Shown: positions 1 through 5,921 of the stretch, piece after piece
Position numbering within the stretch: position 1 is the first letter of the stretch
Layout: each line of letters opens with the position of its first letter
Origin: a bacterium (Candidatus Ratteibacteria) CG_4_9_14_3_um_filter_41_21
GTDB lineage: Bacteria; Ratteibacteria; UBA8468
Length of the DNA stretch: 6,092 nt
NCBI GenBank assembly: GCA_002791075.1
Contig: PFWI01000077.1
Span: forward strand, 1 to 6,092
Direction: 5' to 3'
Translations under genes and position numbers: made by a program
Notes under the pieces: model-generated
Told to the model about the DNA's origin: nothing
Database searches by the model: none
Seen by the model: the letters and a program-made list of their open reading frames with translations, nothing else

Positions 1-51
1 GAGTTTGCTTCGGCTTCGCCTCGCAACCGTTTTCACTCCTCGCAATGACAG
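1..51 (-). repeat. Partial dispersed repeat, GTCATTGCGAGG type
   Basis: Read on the minus strand, this stretch starts with TGTCATTGCGAGGAGTGAA and ends with GCGAAGCCGAAGCAAACTC. That resembles the widespread intergenic repeat whose usual form runs GTCATTGCGAGGAGCGAAG followed by CGACGAAGCAATCTC, here with roughly 15 extra bases in the middle. On the plus strand the octamer CCTCGCAA occurs twice (19-26 and 38-45), which suggests an internal duplication. The element touches the window edge and may continue outside. Repeats of this kind are scattered between genes in many bacterial genomes. The assignment rests on remembered consensus, not on a second copy in this window. Confidence 0.55.
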
Positions 52-78
52 CATGGACTGCAATATTAATTTGGAAAC

Positions 79-91
79 CTTCTACTAGAAG
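79..91. repeat. Short perfect palindrome CTTCTA-C-TAGAAG
   Basis: A 13-base inverted repeat with two perfect 6-base arms around a single C. It does not extend further (C78 and A92 do not pair). It lies about 390 bases upstream of the promoter at 484-512, so it is not an obvious operator for the operon. The rest of 52-150 shows no open frame or other recognisable signal. Confidence 0.3.
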
Positions 92-150
92 AGCTTTTGA
101 ATCAATTTCTTTTCTTGATAGTAGCGCTTTTCATATTAATGATTCATTGA

Positions 151-476
151 TGGTGCATTCATGACGGAGGCCCCAGATATTGGAATATCCAGGGGCCGGC
201 CAGGATAGTGGAAGAGGATGGTAAGAATTGTGTGTTACTGGAAGGTTCCGATTGGACAGCATTGACCAGGACGTAGTATTAAAACCAGGGAAAATCTATG
301 AGATTTCCTTTAGCATAAAGTCAGACTATATCAAACATATCCAGATAGTTCTTGACGGGGTTAAGTTACATCCATCATTTGGCACGAAGAAGTGGAGTTA
401 CAGATATTTGGGAGAGTATAGAATGTAGGTTTGGACTCTCCATATTGCTACTGAAGATAGTATGATTAGCAAGTAA
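151..476 (+). pseudogene. Decayed carbohydrate-binding-like domain remnant
   Basis: Three pieces of one apparent domain can be read. Frame 1, about 151-273, gives GGPRYWNIQGPARIVEEDGK and then NCVLLEGSDWTALTR before a stop at 274-276. Frame 3 then gives QDVVLKPGKIYEISFSIKSD and continues to a stop at 426-428. After that stop the same frame continues with VWTLHIATEDSMISK, ending at TAA 474-476. The order Trp-rich start, 'G.C.LLEG', 'DVVLKPGKIYEISFSIKS' and 'WTLHIATEDS' is typical of jelly-roll carbohydrate-binding modules (CBM4/9-like) in secreted polysaccharide-active proteins. A one-base shift near 270 and a nonsense codon at 426 break it. No start codon or ribosome binding site is seen, and a TGA lies in frame at 148-150. 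Family assignment is by residue pattern only. A sequencing or assembly error could explain one break but less easily both. Confidence 0.5.
169..197. repeat. Imperfect inverted repeat (hairpin)
   Basis: GGCCCC (169-174) pairs exactly with GGGGCC (192-197). After a small asymmetric bulge (A175 against C190-A191), GATAT (176-180) pairs with ATATC (185-189), leaving the loop TGGA. No T-run follows, so it is not a standard terminator. It overlaps the carbohydrate-binding-like remnant and may be a by-product of that coding sequence. Confidence 0.45.
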
Positions 477-483
477 TGCAATT

Positions 484-512
484 TTGACAGAACTCTTCTC
501 ATCATCTATAAT
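484..512 (+). promoter_or_regulatory. Consensus sigma70-type promoter of the operon
   Basis: TTGACA at 484-489 and TATAAT at 507-512 are both perfect matches to the housekeeping sigma factor hexamers, separated by the optimal 17 bases. Transcription would begin around 518-520, giving a leader of only about 20 bases before the ATG at 539, just enough to hold the ribosome binding site at 526-532. The promoter lies between the decayed remnant and the first operon gene and points into the operon. No convincing operator was found. TTAGCA..TGCAA at 466-481, directly upstream of the -35 box, is an imperfect inverted repeat only. Confidence 0.8.
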
Positions 513-525
513 GACTTTTACTTTT

Positions 526-532
526 AGGAGGG
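526..532 (+). promoter_or_regulatory. Strong ribosome binding site AGGAGGG
   Basis: AGGAGGG is complementary to the 16S rRNA 3' end and sits six bases before the ATG at 539. It fixes that ATG as the start of the first operon gene. Confidence 0.85.
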
Positions 533-538
533 TTAAAA

Positions 539-1684
539 ATGAAGGAGATTAGGGTAGGATTAATCGGCTATAAGTTTATGGGGAAGGCCCATAGCAATGC
601 TTACCGTCAGGTGGGCAGATTTTTTGAACCTGCGGCAATCCCGGTTATGAAGGTGCTCTGCGGGAGAGATGAGAAAGGAGTAAGGAAAGCGGCAGAGAAG
701 TTTGGCTGGCAAGAATATGAGACCGATTATAAAAGGCTCATAAAAAGAGATGACCTTGATTTAATTGATATTACCACCCCCAACAACTCTCATTGTGAGC
801 TTGTGGTTGCTGCCGCCAGAGAAGGAAAAAATATCCTTTGCGAGAAACCCTTAGCCGTAAATTTAAGAGAAGCGAAGGAAATGTTAAATGCGGTAGAAAA
901 GACAGGGGTAAAACATATGATTGGGTTTAACTACCGGCGGGTGCCGGCGATTGGCCTGGCCAGAAAACTCATTGAGGAAGGAAGGATTGGTAAAATCTAC
1001 CATTTCCGTTCCACCTACTTACAGGATTGGATTGTTGACCCGGAATTTCCCTTAAATTGGCGTTTTCAAAAAGATATTGCCGGAAGCGGTGCTTTAGGTG
1101 ACCTTCTAGCCCATCATATTGATTTAGCCAGGTATTTAGTGGGAGAATTGGAAGAGGTAGCCGGGATGGATAAAACCTTTATTAAAGAAAGGCCGGTTTC
1201 CCTGGAAGCCGATGGTCTTACCGGAAAGGCTGGCAAAGAAAAAGGCAAGGTTACGGTGGATGATGCCACCCTATTTTTAGCAAAATTCAAAAATGGCGCT
1301 TTAGGCAGTTTTGAAGCCACCAGGGTTGCTCCGGGAAGAAAAAACTATAATCGATTTGAGATAAATGGAAGCGAAGGAAGCCTTATCTTTAATTTTGAAA
1401 GGATGAACGAATTGGAATTTTTCTCCAGAGAAGATTTATCCTACGCCCAGGGTTTCCGCACCATTTTGGTCACTGAGAGCGAACATCCTTATATTTCGGC
1501 CTGGTGGCCACCGGGGCATACCATCGGCTATGAACAAACCTTTATCCATCAGGCCTATGATTTGATGGAATATCTGGCCGAAGATAAAATGCCTTCCCCG
1601 AATTTCCTGGATGGGGTAAAATGTCAGGAGGTTTTGGAAGCGGTTTCTAATTCTATTGAAACGAAAGGATGGGTGAAAATATGA
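539..1684 (+). CDS. Gfo/Idh/MocA family sugar dehydrogenase
   Basis: Predicted cytoplasmic NAD(P)-dependent oxidoreductase of 381 residues, a normal length for the family, oxidising a sugar, glycoside or inositol hydroxyl. The N-terminal Rossmann domain (about 1-125) begins VGLIGYKFMGKAHSNAY. The family's usual G-x-G-x-x-G becomes G10-Y-K12-F-M-G15, with Lys in place of the middle Gly, a variant I recall in part of this family. TPNNSH (80-85) and E102-K103-P104 are the standard cofactor and catalytic motifs. The C-terminal alpha/beta domain carries GDLLAHHID, matching the D-x-G-x-H signature with D188 and H192 as probable catalytic residues and Leu at the usual Gly. The ATG is set by AGGAGGG six bases upstream. 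It is the first gene of the operon, directly after a consensus promoter, and its TGA overlaps the next ATG (ATGA), implying translational coupling. Substrate unknown; myo-inositol 2-dehydrogenase or glycoside 3-dehydrogenase activity are both possible. Confidence 0.93.
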   Translation: MKEIRVGLIGYKFMGKAHSNAYRQVGRFFEPAAIPVMKVLCGRDEKGVRKAAEKFGWQEYETDYKRLIKRDDLDLIDITTPNNSHCELVVAAAREGKNILCEKPLAVNLREAKEMLNAVEKTGVKHMIGFNYRRVPAIGLARKLIEEGRIGKIYHFRSTYLQDWIVDPEFPLNWRFQKDIAGSGALGDLLAHHIDLARYLVGELEEVAGMDKTFIKERPVSLEADGLTGKAGKEKGKVTVDDATLFLAKFKNGALGSFEATRVAPGRKNYNRFEINGSEGSLIFNFERMNELEFFSREDLSYAQGFRTILVTESEHPYISAWWPPGHTIGYEQTFIHQAYDLMEYLAEDKMPSPNFLDGVKCQEVLEAVSNSIETKGWVKI

Positions 1685-2457
1685 AAATAGCAGTAGCGAG
1701 TTGGAGTCTGCATCGGGAATTTCAGGAGAAGAGAATCTCTCTCTTAGATTTCCCTAAGATTGTTAAGGAAAAATTTAGCATAGAAGCAATAGAGCTGAAT
1801 TCTCCCTTCTTTGCCTCTTTGGAGGAGAATTACTTAAAGGACTTACGAAGCAGGATCGATGATTTAGGAATGAGGCTGGTCAATATCGCGATTGACGGTC
1901 AGAATATCAGTCAAAAAGATGAAGCCAAAAGAACCGCCGATTTAGAGGATGTAAAAAGGTGGTTTCATATTGCTAAATTAGTTGGCTCTCCTTGCGTTAG
2001 GGTTAATACTGGTAGTGGAGAAGAGGGGGAAGATGAAGAAGAGGTAATTAAAAGGTGCATTGTCGGTTATAAAGAGTTAGCAACTATTGGCGAGAGAGAA
2101 GGAATTAAGGTCCTCTTAGAAAATCATGGGGGACTTTCAGCTAATCCGGATAATGTTGTCAGAATTATGGAGGAGGTAGGTAGTCCATATCTACGCACCT
2201 GCCCTGATACAGGAAACTTTGCTACCGAGATCAGGTATGAAGCTTTAAAGAAGATTGCTCCCTATATGTTCGTTGCCCATCTCAAGACCTATGAATTTGA
2301 TGAAAAAGGTTTGGAGACAACGGTTGACGTGAAAAGATGTATTAACATCTTTAAAGAGGCCGGCTTTGACGGTTACTTTGATATCGAATTTGAAGGAGCC
2401 GGAGATCAATACGAAGGGGTAAAGAAAACAATAAACTTATTAAGAAGATATATTTAA
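1681..2457 (+). CDS. TIM-barrel sugar phosphate isomerase/epimerase
   Basis: 258 residues, matching the xylose-isomerase-like TIM barrel family (AP endonuclease family 2 fold, PF01261 type), which isomerises or epimerises sugars and keto-sugars in the cytoplasm using a divalent metal. Probable metal ligands occur in the expected order: E147 in VLLENHGG, D176 in CPDTGNF, H200 in VAHLKTYEF and E236 in FDIEFEG. The start MKIAVASWSLHR is the usual first beta strand of the family, so I chose ATG 1681, which overlaps the preceding stop as ATGA. An in-frame ATG at 1669 would add only MGEN, with GAAAGGA lying over it. The gene ends with tandem stops TAA-TGA. Pairing with a Gfo/Idh/MocA dehydrogenase just upstream suggests it acts on that enzyme's keto product, as YcjR does with YcjS in E. 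coli. Substrate not determinable. Confidence 0.9.
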   Translation: MKIAVASWSLHREFQEKRISLLDFPKIVKEKFSIEAIELNSPFFASLEENYLKDLRSRIDDLGMRLVNIAIDGQNISQKDEAKRTADLEDVKRWFHIAKLVGSPCVRVNTGSGEEGEDEEEVIKRCIVGYKELATIGEREGIKVLLENHGGLSANPDNVVRIMEEVGSPYLRTCPDTGNFATEIRYEALKKIAPYMFVAHLKTYEFDEKGLETTVDVKRCINIFKEAGFDGYFDIEFEGAGDQYEGVKKTINLLRRYI

Positions 2458-2506
2458 TGAGAATGTAGTGCGGAGGTCTTATAGCTTCGCTAAAAAGGTA
2501 TCGCAA

Positions 2507-4129
2507 ATGAGAAAGAAGGCTTTAATTATGTTAGGCGGGAAATTTCATCCCTTTGATTCCTGCGGGAAAATCTTGGTAGATTTCCTGAAGGAAACAGAGG
2601 TAGGTGAGCCTGTTTTGACAGATGATAGAGATGCCTTTAAGGATTTAAAAAATTATGATTTAGTGATTGTCTATACCCAGGGTGGAAAACTTACCAGAGC
2701 CCAGGAAAAAGGTCTTTGCGAATTTGTCAAGAAGGGAGGTGGATTCATTGGGATACACTCCGCCTCGGATTCCTGGGTAAAAAATAAAACCTATCTGGAG
2801 ATGATTGGCAGCCACTTTGTTGGTCATGGCCCGGTGACTGAATTTTTAGTAAAAATTTCTCATCCCGACCATAATTTTACCCGCCGAATTTCCGATTTTA
2901 AGATAACCGATGAGTTCTATATCCTGGAGAAGAAAACAGAGAGATTTGAGGTGCTTGCCACCGGCACCTGGCAGGGCAAGAGTCATCCTTTAGCCTATAT
3001 TCGCCCCTATGGAAAGGGAAAAGTTTTCTATACCGCTTTGGGTCATGATGAAAGAGCCTTTAAAAACTCTTTCTTTCAGAAGTTCATTTTTCGCGCTACC
3101 CGCTGGGTAACAAATCAGAGGGAAGGAAAAGAGGTTCGTTGCGGAGTTATTGGTTATGGGGGCGCCTTTAGTATGGGTAAGTATCACGCCGATTTAATCT
3201 CTAAAATTCCCGGGCTTAAGCTCACCGCCATCTGCGAGATAGATAAGGAAAGGTTGGGGATTGCCAGGGAAAATCACCCTGGGGTTAAAACCTATGCCGA
3301 AATAAAAAAGATGCTTTCCGAGGACATTATTGATTTAGGGATAGCGGTAGTGCCGCATAATGTTCATAGCAAGATAGTCTTATCCCTGATTGAAGCGGGA
3401 AAAAATGCAATCTGCGAGAAGCCATTTGCCATTACCATCGCTGAATGCACCAAAATGATTGAGACGGCAAAGAGGAAAGGGGTAATGCTTTCCGTCTTTC
3501 ATAACCGGCGCTGGGATGGGGATTTCTTAGCTATCAAGAGGATTATTAACGATGGTTTGCTTGGCGAAATTTTTCATATCGAGTGCTACTCGGGAAATTA
3601 TGCTCATCCCGGGTATTGGTGGCGTTCGGAGAAGTCTGTCTCCGGTGGGGCAATCTATGACTGGGGCGCGCACTTTGTTGACTGGATTTTAAATTTAATG
3701 CCCGGAAAGATGGAAACTGTTTATGGCATCTTTCATAAACGGCTCTGGTATGATGTTACCAATGAGGACCAGGGAGAAGCGATTATCCGTTTTGAAGGAG
3801 GCCGTTATGCCGAATTCCAGACCTCTGCTATTGCGGCTATTGGCAAGCCAAAGTGGAGAATCCTGGGAACAAAAGGAGGCCTAACTATTAACCAAGGAGA
3901 AGAAAATATCAATATTGTTACCTTTGTCAATGGCTCCCGGGAGAAAATAAAAATTCCTTTTATGGAAAGCTGCTGGAATAATTATTATCTCAATATTGCC
4001 GACAATCTTTTAACCGGGGAGCCCTTGAGCGTAACGTCCGAATCTGCCCGCAGAGTAATTGTCGTATTCGAATTAGCAGAGAAGTCAGCAAAGACCGGTA
4101 AGGTTCAGTCAGTTCCATATGAAAAATAG
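2507..4129 (+). CDS. ThuA domain fused to Gfo/Idh/MocA dehydrogenase
   Basis: A two-domain protein of 540 residues. Residues about 4-200 form a ThuA-like domain (PF06283 type, glutamine-amidotransferase-like fold): GGGFIGIHSASDSW (78-90), GSHFVGH (101-107), HP (119-120), DEFYI (135-139) and YGKGKVFYTALGHD (168-181) are all present. After a short linker (about 201-209), residues 210-540 form a complete Gfo/Idh/MocA dehydrogenase: GVIGYGGAFSMGKYH (213-227, a glycine loop three residues longer than usual), E304-K305-P306, and YDWGAHFVD with probable catalytic D385 and H389. In rhizobia, separate thuA and thuB genes are needed for use of trehalose and related disaccharides through 3-keto derivatives, with ThuB a dehydrogenase of this family; ThuA's own chemistry is not settled. 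I prefer ATG 2507, with AAGG at 2495-2498. GTG 2468 would add 13 unconserved-looking residues, and the GGAGG at 2472-2476 is too far from 2507. A strong ribosome binding site for the next gene follows the stop. Confidence 0.88.
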   Translation: MRKKALIMLGGKFHPFDSCGKILVDFLKETEVGEPVLTDDRDAFKDLKNYDLVIVYTQGGKLTRAQEKGLCEFVKKGGGFIGIHSASDSWVKNKTYLEMIGSHFVGHGPVTEFLVKISHPDHNFTRRISDFKITDEFYILEKKTERFEVLATGTWQGKSHPLAYIRPYGKGKVFYTALGHDERAFKNSFFQKFIFRATRWVTNQREGKEVRCGVIGYGGAFSMGKYHADLISKIPGLKLTAICEIDKERLGIARENHPGVKTYAEIKKMLSEDIIDLGIAVVPHNVHSKIVLSLIEAGKNAICEKPFAITIAECTKMIETAKRKGVMLSVFHNRRWDGDFLAIKRIINDGLLGEIFHIECYSGNYAHPGYWWRSEKSVSGGAIYDWGAHFVDWILNLMPGKMETVYGIFHKRLWYDVTNEDQGEAIIRFEGGRYAEFQTSAIAAIGKPKWRILGTKGGLTINQGEENINIVTFVNGSREKIKIPFMESCWNNYYLNIADNLLTGEPLSVTSESARRVIVVFELAEKSAKTGKVQSVPYEK

Positions 4130-4130
4130 G

Positions 4131-4139
4131 AAGGAGGAG
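4131..4139 (+). promoter_or_regulatory. Ribosome binding site AAGGAGGAG
   Basis: A near-perfect anti-16S match two bases after the preceding stop codon and five bases before ATG 4145. It fixes that start and marks tight operon spacing (15 bases between the coding regions). Confidence 0.8.
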
Positions 4140-4144
4140 AGATT

Positions 4145-5110
4145 ATGAAATTAGGGGTATTTGCGGTTTTGTTTGGAGAGAAATCTCTTGAAGAAACGCT
4201 GGATTATATCAAGAAATCCGGTTTAGAGGCAGTGGAGATTGGTACCGGGAATTATCCGGGAAATAAGCATTGTAATCCGGCAGAATTACTTGCCGATGAA
4301 AGCAAAATCAAAAGATTAAAGGAAGCAGTGGGGAAAAGGGGGTTGGAGATTTCCGCTCTTTCCTGCCATGGCAATCCTCTGCATCCGGATAAAAGAATTG
4401 CGACAACCCATCAGGAGGTCCAGCACCAGACAATACTTCTTGCCGAGAAGCTGGGTGTGCCCCGCATCATTACATTTTCTGGTTGCCCCGGGGATTGTGA
4501 AAATAGTAAATATCCTAACTGGGTGACCTGCCCCTGGCCGGATGACTACAGCAAGGTACTTTCCTGGCAATGGAAAGAAAAGGTTATCCCTTACTGGAGG
4601 AAAGAGGCGGAGTTTGCCAGAAACCATGGAGTTCGCCAGATTGCTTTAGAGATGCATCCGGGATTTGTCGTTTATAATACCGAGACATTGTTGAAACTAA
4701 GGGAGGCAGCCGGCGAGGAGATTGGAGCTAACTTTGACCCCAGCCATCTTTTCTGGCAGGGGATAGACCCCATTGCTGCTGTAAGAAAATTGGGCAAGAG
4801 CATTTTTCATGTGCATGCCAAGGATACCAAAATTGACTCAATCAATACCTGCCTTAACGGAGTACTGGATACTAAACCCTATTCGGATGAAATTAATCGT
4901 TCCTGGATTTTCCGGACTGTTGGCTATGGTCACACTTATCCCTTCTGGAAAGATTTTGTCAGCACCTTAAGGATAATAGGTTATGATGGCGTTCTTTCCA
5001 TTGAGCATGAGGATAGTCTGATGTCTGCTAATGAAGGCTTTCAGAAGGCACTTAAGTTCTTAAAAGAAATTATTCTTTTTGAAGAGAAAGGCAAAGTTTA
5101 TTGGGCATGA
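4145..5110 (+). CDS. TIM-barrel sugar isomerase/epimerase
   Basis: 321 residues, a longer member of the xylose-isomerase-like TIM barrel family than the 258-residue paralogue upstream. Visible family motifs are LSCHGNPLHP (72-81), FSGCPGD (111-117), and probable metal ligands E169 in ALEMHPG, D198 in NFDPSHLFWQ, H224 in FHVHAKDT and E287 in SIEHED. The segment RTVGYGHTYPFWKDF (257-271) followed by GYDGVLSIEHED is typical of a well-populated subgroup often encoded beside Gfo/Idh/MocA dehydrogenases in sugar-degrading bacteria. The extra length relative to the paralogue comes from insertions around 111-150 and 228-256, which probably shape a larger substrate pocket; this is inference. It follows the ThuA-dehydrogenase fusion by 15 bases, so the two are probably co-translated and act in sequence on one keto-sugar. 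No signal peptide is seen, so it is cytoplasmic. Exact reaction unknown. Confidence 0.9.
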   Translation: MKLGVFAVLFGEKSLEETLDYIKKSGLEAVEIGTGNYPGNKHCNPAELLADESKIKRLKEAVGKRGLEISALSCHGNPLHPDKRIATTHQEVQHQTILLAEKLGVPRIITFSGCPGDCENSKYPNWVTCPWPDDYSKVLSWQWKEKVIPYWRKEAEFARNHGVRQIALEMHPGFVVYNTETLLKLREAAGEEIGANFDPSHLFWQGIDPIAAVRKLGKSIFHVHAKDTKIDSINTCLNGVLDTKPYSDEINRSWIFRTVGYGHTYPFWKDFVSTLRIIGYDGVLSIEHEDSLMSANEGFQKALKFLKEIILFEEKGKVYWA

Positions 5111-5123
5111 AGAAAAAAATTGG

Positions 5124-5130
5124 AAGGAGA
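5124..5130 (+). promoter_or_regulatory. Ribosome binding site AAGGAGA without a normal start
   Basis: AAGGAGA lies at the correct distance (nine bases) from ATA 5140, not from any ATG, GTG or TTG. The first conventional start in the aminotransferase frame is TTG 5158, about 27 bases away. This supports ATA 5140 as a former ATG. Confidence 0.6.
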
Positions 5131-5139
5131 TAAAAAATT

Positions 5140-5682
5140 ATAAATAGAGAATCGAAATTGGCGATTAACGGAGGAGAAAGAACCATTCCTGATGGAATAA
5201 TTAAAAATTGGCCTCCGATTGATGATGTGGACAGGAAGTATGTGCTTGCTTCATTAGAAGGAAGCAAGCATACTTTTGGTCCGAATTGTAGCGCTTTAGA
5301 GAAAGAATTTGCTGCCGGGAATGGAAACAAATATGCTATCACTACCAATAGCGGAACAGCCGCTCTGCATATGTCTGTCGTTGCTTGCGGTTGTGGAACT
5401 GGCGATGAAATCATTGTTCCTGCATATTCCTGGTCTTCAAGCGCGACCTGTATCCTTCATCATAACTGCATTCCCGTTTTCGTTGACATTGATTATGATA
5501 CAATGAATATTGATACCAAAAAAATCGAGGCAGCCATTACCAAAAAGACAAAAGCCATTATCGTGGTTCATCTTCACGGTCTTGCAGTAAATATGGACGA
5601 AGTGAATTATATTGCCAAGAAATACAACTTAAAAGTAATTGAAGATGCCTGTCAGGCAGTTGGCTCTGAATTCAAAGGATAG
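5140..5682 (+). pseudogene. DegT/DnrJ/EryC1/StrS aminotransferase, 5' half only
   Basis: The frame encodes the N-terminal half of a PLP-dependent sugar aminotransferase: LAINGGERTIPDG, TFGPNCSALEKEF, TTNSGTAALHM (phosphate-binding region), DEIIVPAYSWSSSA and VIEDACQAVGSEFKG, where the Asp of EDACQA normally contacts the PLP ring nitrogen. It stops at TAG 5680-5682 after about 180 codons, against roughly 370-410 for the family. The Schiff-base lysine and the whole C-terminal half are therefore absent and it cannot be an active aminotransferase. Reading from ATA 5140 gives [ATA]-NRESKLAINGG, correctly spaced from AAGGAGA, so the original start was probably ATG, now mutated. TTG 5158 is the first usable start. 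Family members make 3- or 4-amino sugars or aminocyclitols from keto-sugars, which would fit a dehydrogenase-rich operon. The reading frame is otherwise clean, so the damage seems recent. Confidence 0.8.
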
Positions 5683-5914
5683 TATTGTGCATGCTCATTT
5701 CAAAGACTGGACCCTTTCAACCGATAAAAAGGGGTTAAAGGGACTTGACGGAAGACACTATTCCCCAGCCCTTATTGGTGAAGGCATTGTTGACCATAAA
5801 AGTGCAGGATATGGTGGATATATAAATTTGGAATATGAGGGAAATAAATATAACCCGAGAGAAGCGATGGCTAAAGGGTTAAAGACACTTCAGGATATAA
5901 TGTTGGAAATCTAA
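5674..5914 (+). pseudogene. TIM-barrel isomerase/epimerase, 3' end only
   Basis: Directly after the aminotransferase fragment, in a different frame, lies the C-terminal part of a third xylose-isomerase-like TIM barrel: SIVHAHFKDWTL, then GRHYSPALIGEGIVDHK and GYINLEYEGNKYNPREAMAK, ending LKTLQDIMLEI at TAA 5912-5914. The HAHFKD and NLEYEG motifs hold the last two metal ligands (His, Glu). The earlier Glu and Asp ligands and roughly 200 residues of barrel are missing. An ATG at 5639 is in frame but lies inside aminotransferase codons, so a protein from it would begin with nonsense residues. Between DHK and GYGGY only SA is present, where the family usually has about ten residues of helix, suggesting a second small in-frame loss. 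It differs in sequence from both intact paralogues upstream, so it is not a duplicated tail of either. Confidence 0.75.
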
Positions 5915-5921
5915 TAAATAA

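Noticed and set aside
228..428. Stand-alone 66-residue gene starting at TTG 228
   Set aside because: The first 14 or so residues do not look like the domain, no ribosome binding site is present, and better-matching peptide lies upstream in another frame and downstream of the stop. It is a piece of a broken gene.
466..481. Operator at TTAGCAAGTAATGCAA upstream of the -35 box
   Set aside because: The symmetry is broken (TTAGCA against TGCAA) and no regulator gene is in the window, so it is too weak to annotate.
1114..1320. Minus-strand open frame
   Set aside because: Lies fully inside the first dehydrogenase, whose motifs are intact; no recognisable product. Antisense shadow.
2468..2506. GTG 2468 as start of the ThuA fusion
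   Set aside because: Adds MRRSYSFAKKVSQ, which precedes the natural first strand (KKALIMLGG), and has no ribosome binding site. GGAGG at 2472-2476 lies after this GTG and too far before ATG 2507.
2990..3187. Minus-strand open frame
   Set aside because: Opposite the ThuA-dehydrogenase linker region, with no family motifs. Antisense shadow.
4316..4627. Minus-strand 103-codon open frame
   Set aside because: Opposite the conserved core of the 321-residue TIM barrel; composition is typical of antisense shadows.
5070..5414. Minus-strand 114-codon open frame
   Set aside because: Opposite the gene junction and the well-conserved aminotransferase N-terminus; no ribosome binding site or recognisable domain.
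5309..5506. Plus-strand 65-codon open frame
   Set aside because: Overlaps the aminotransferase segment in another frame and encodes no recognisable motif.
5639..5914. Intact small isomerase gene starting at ATG 5639
   Set aside because: Its first 14 or so codons are aminotransferase sequence read out of frame, and most of the barrel and two metal ligands are missing.
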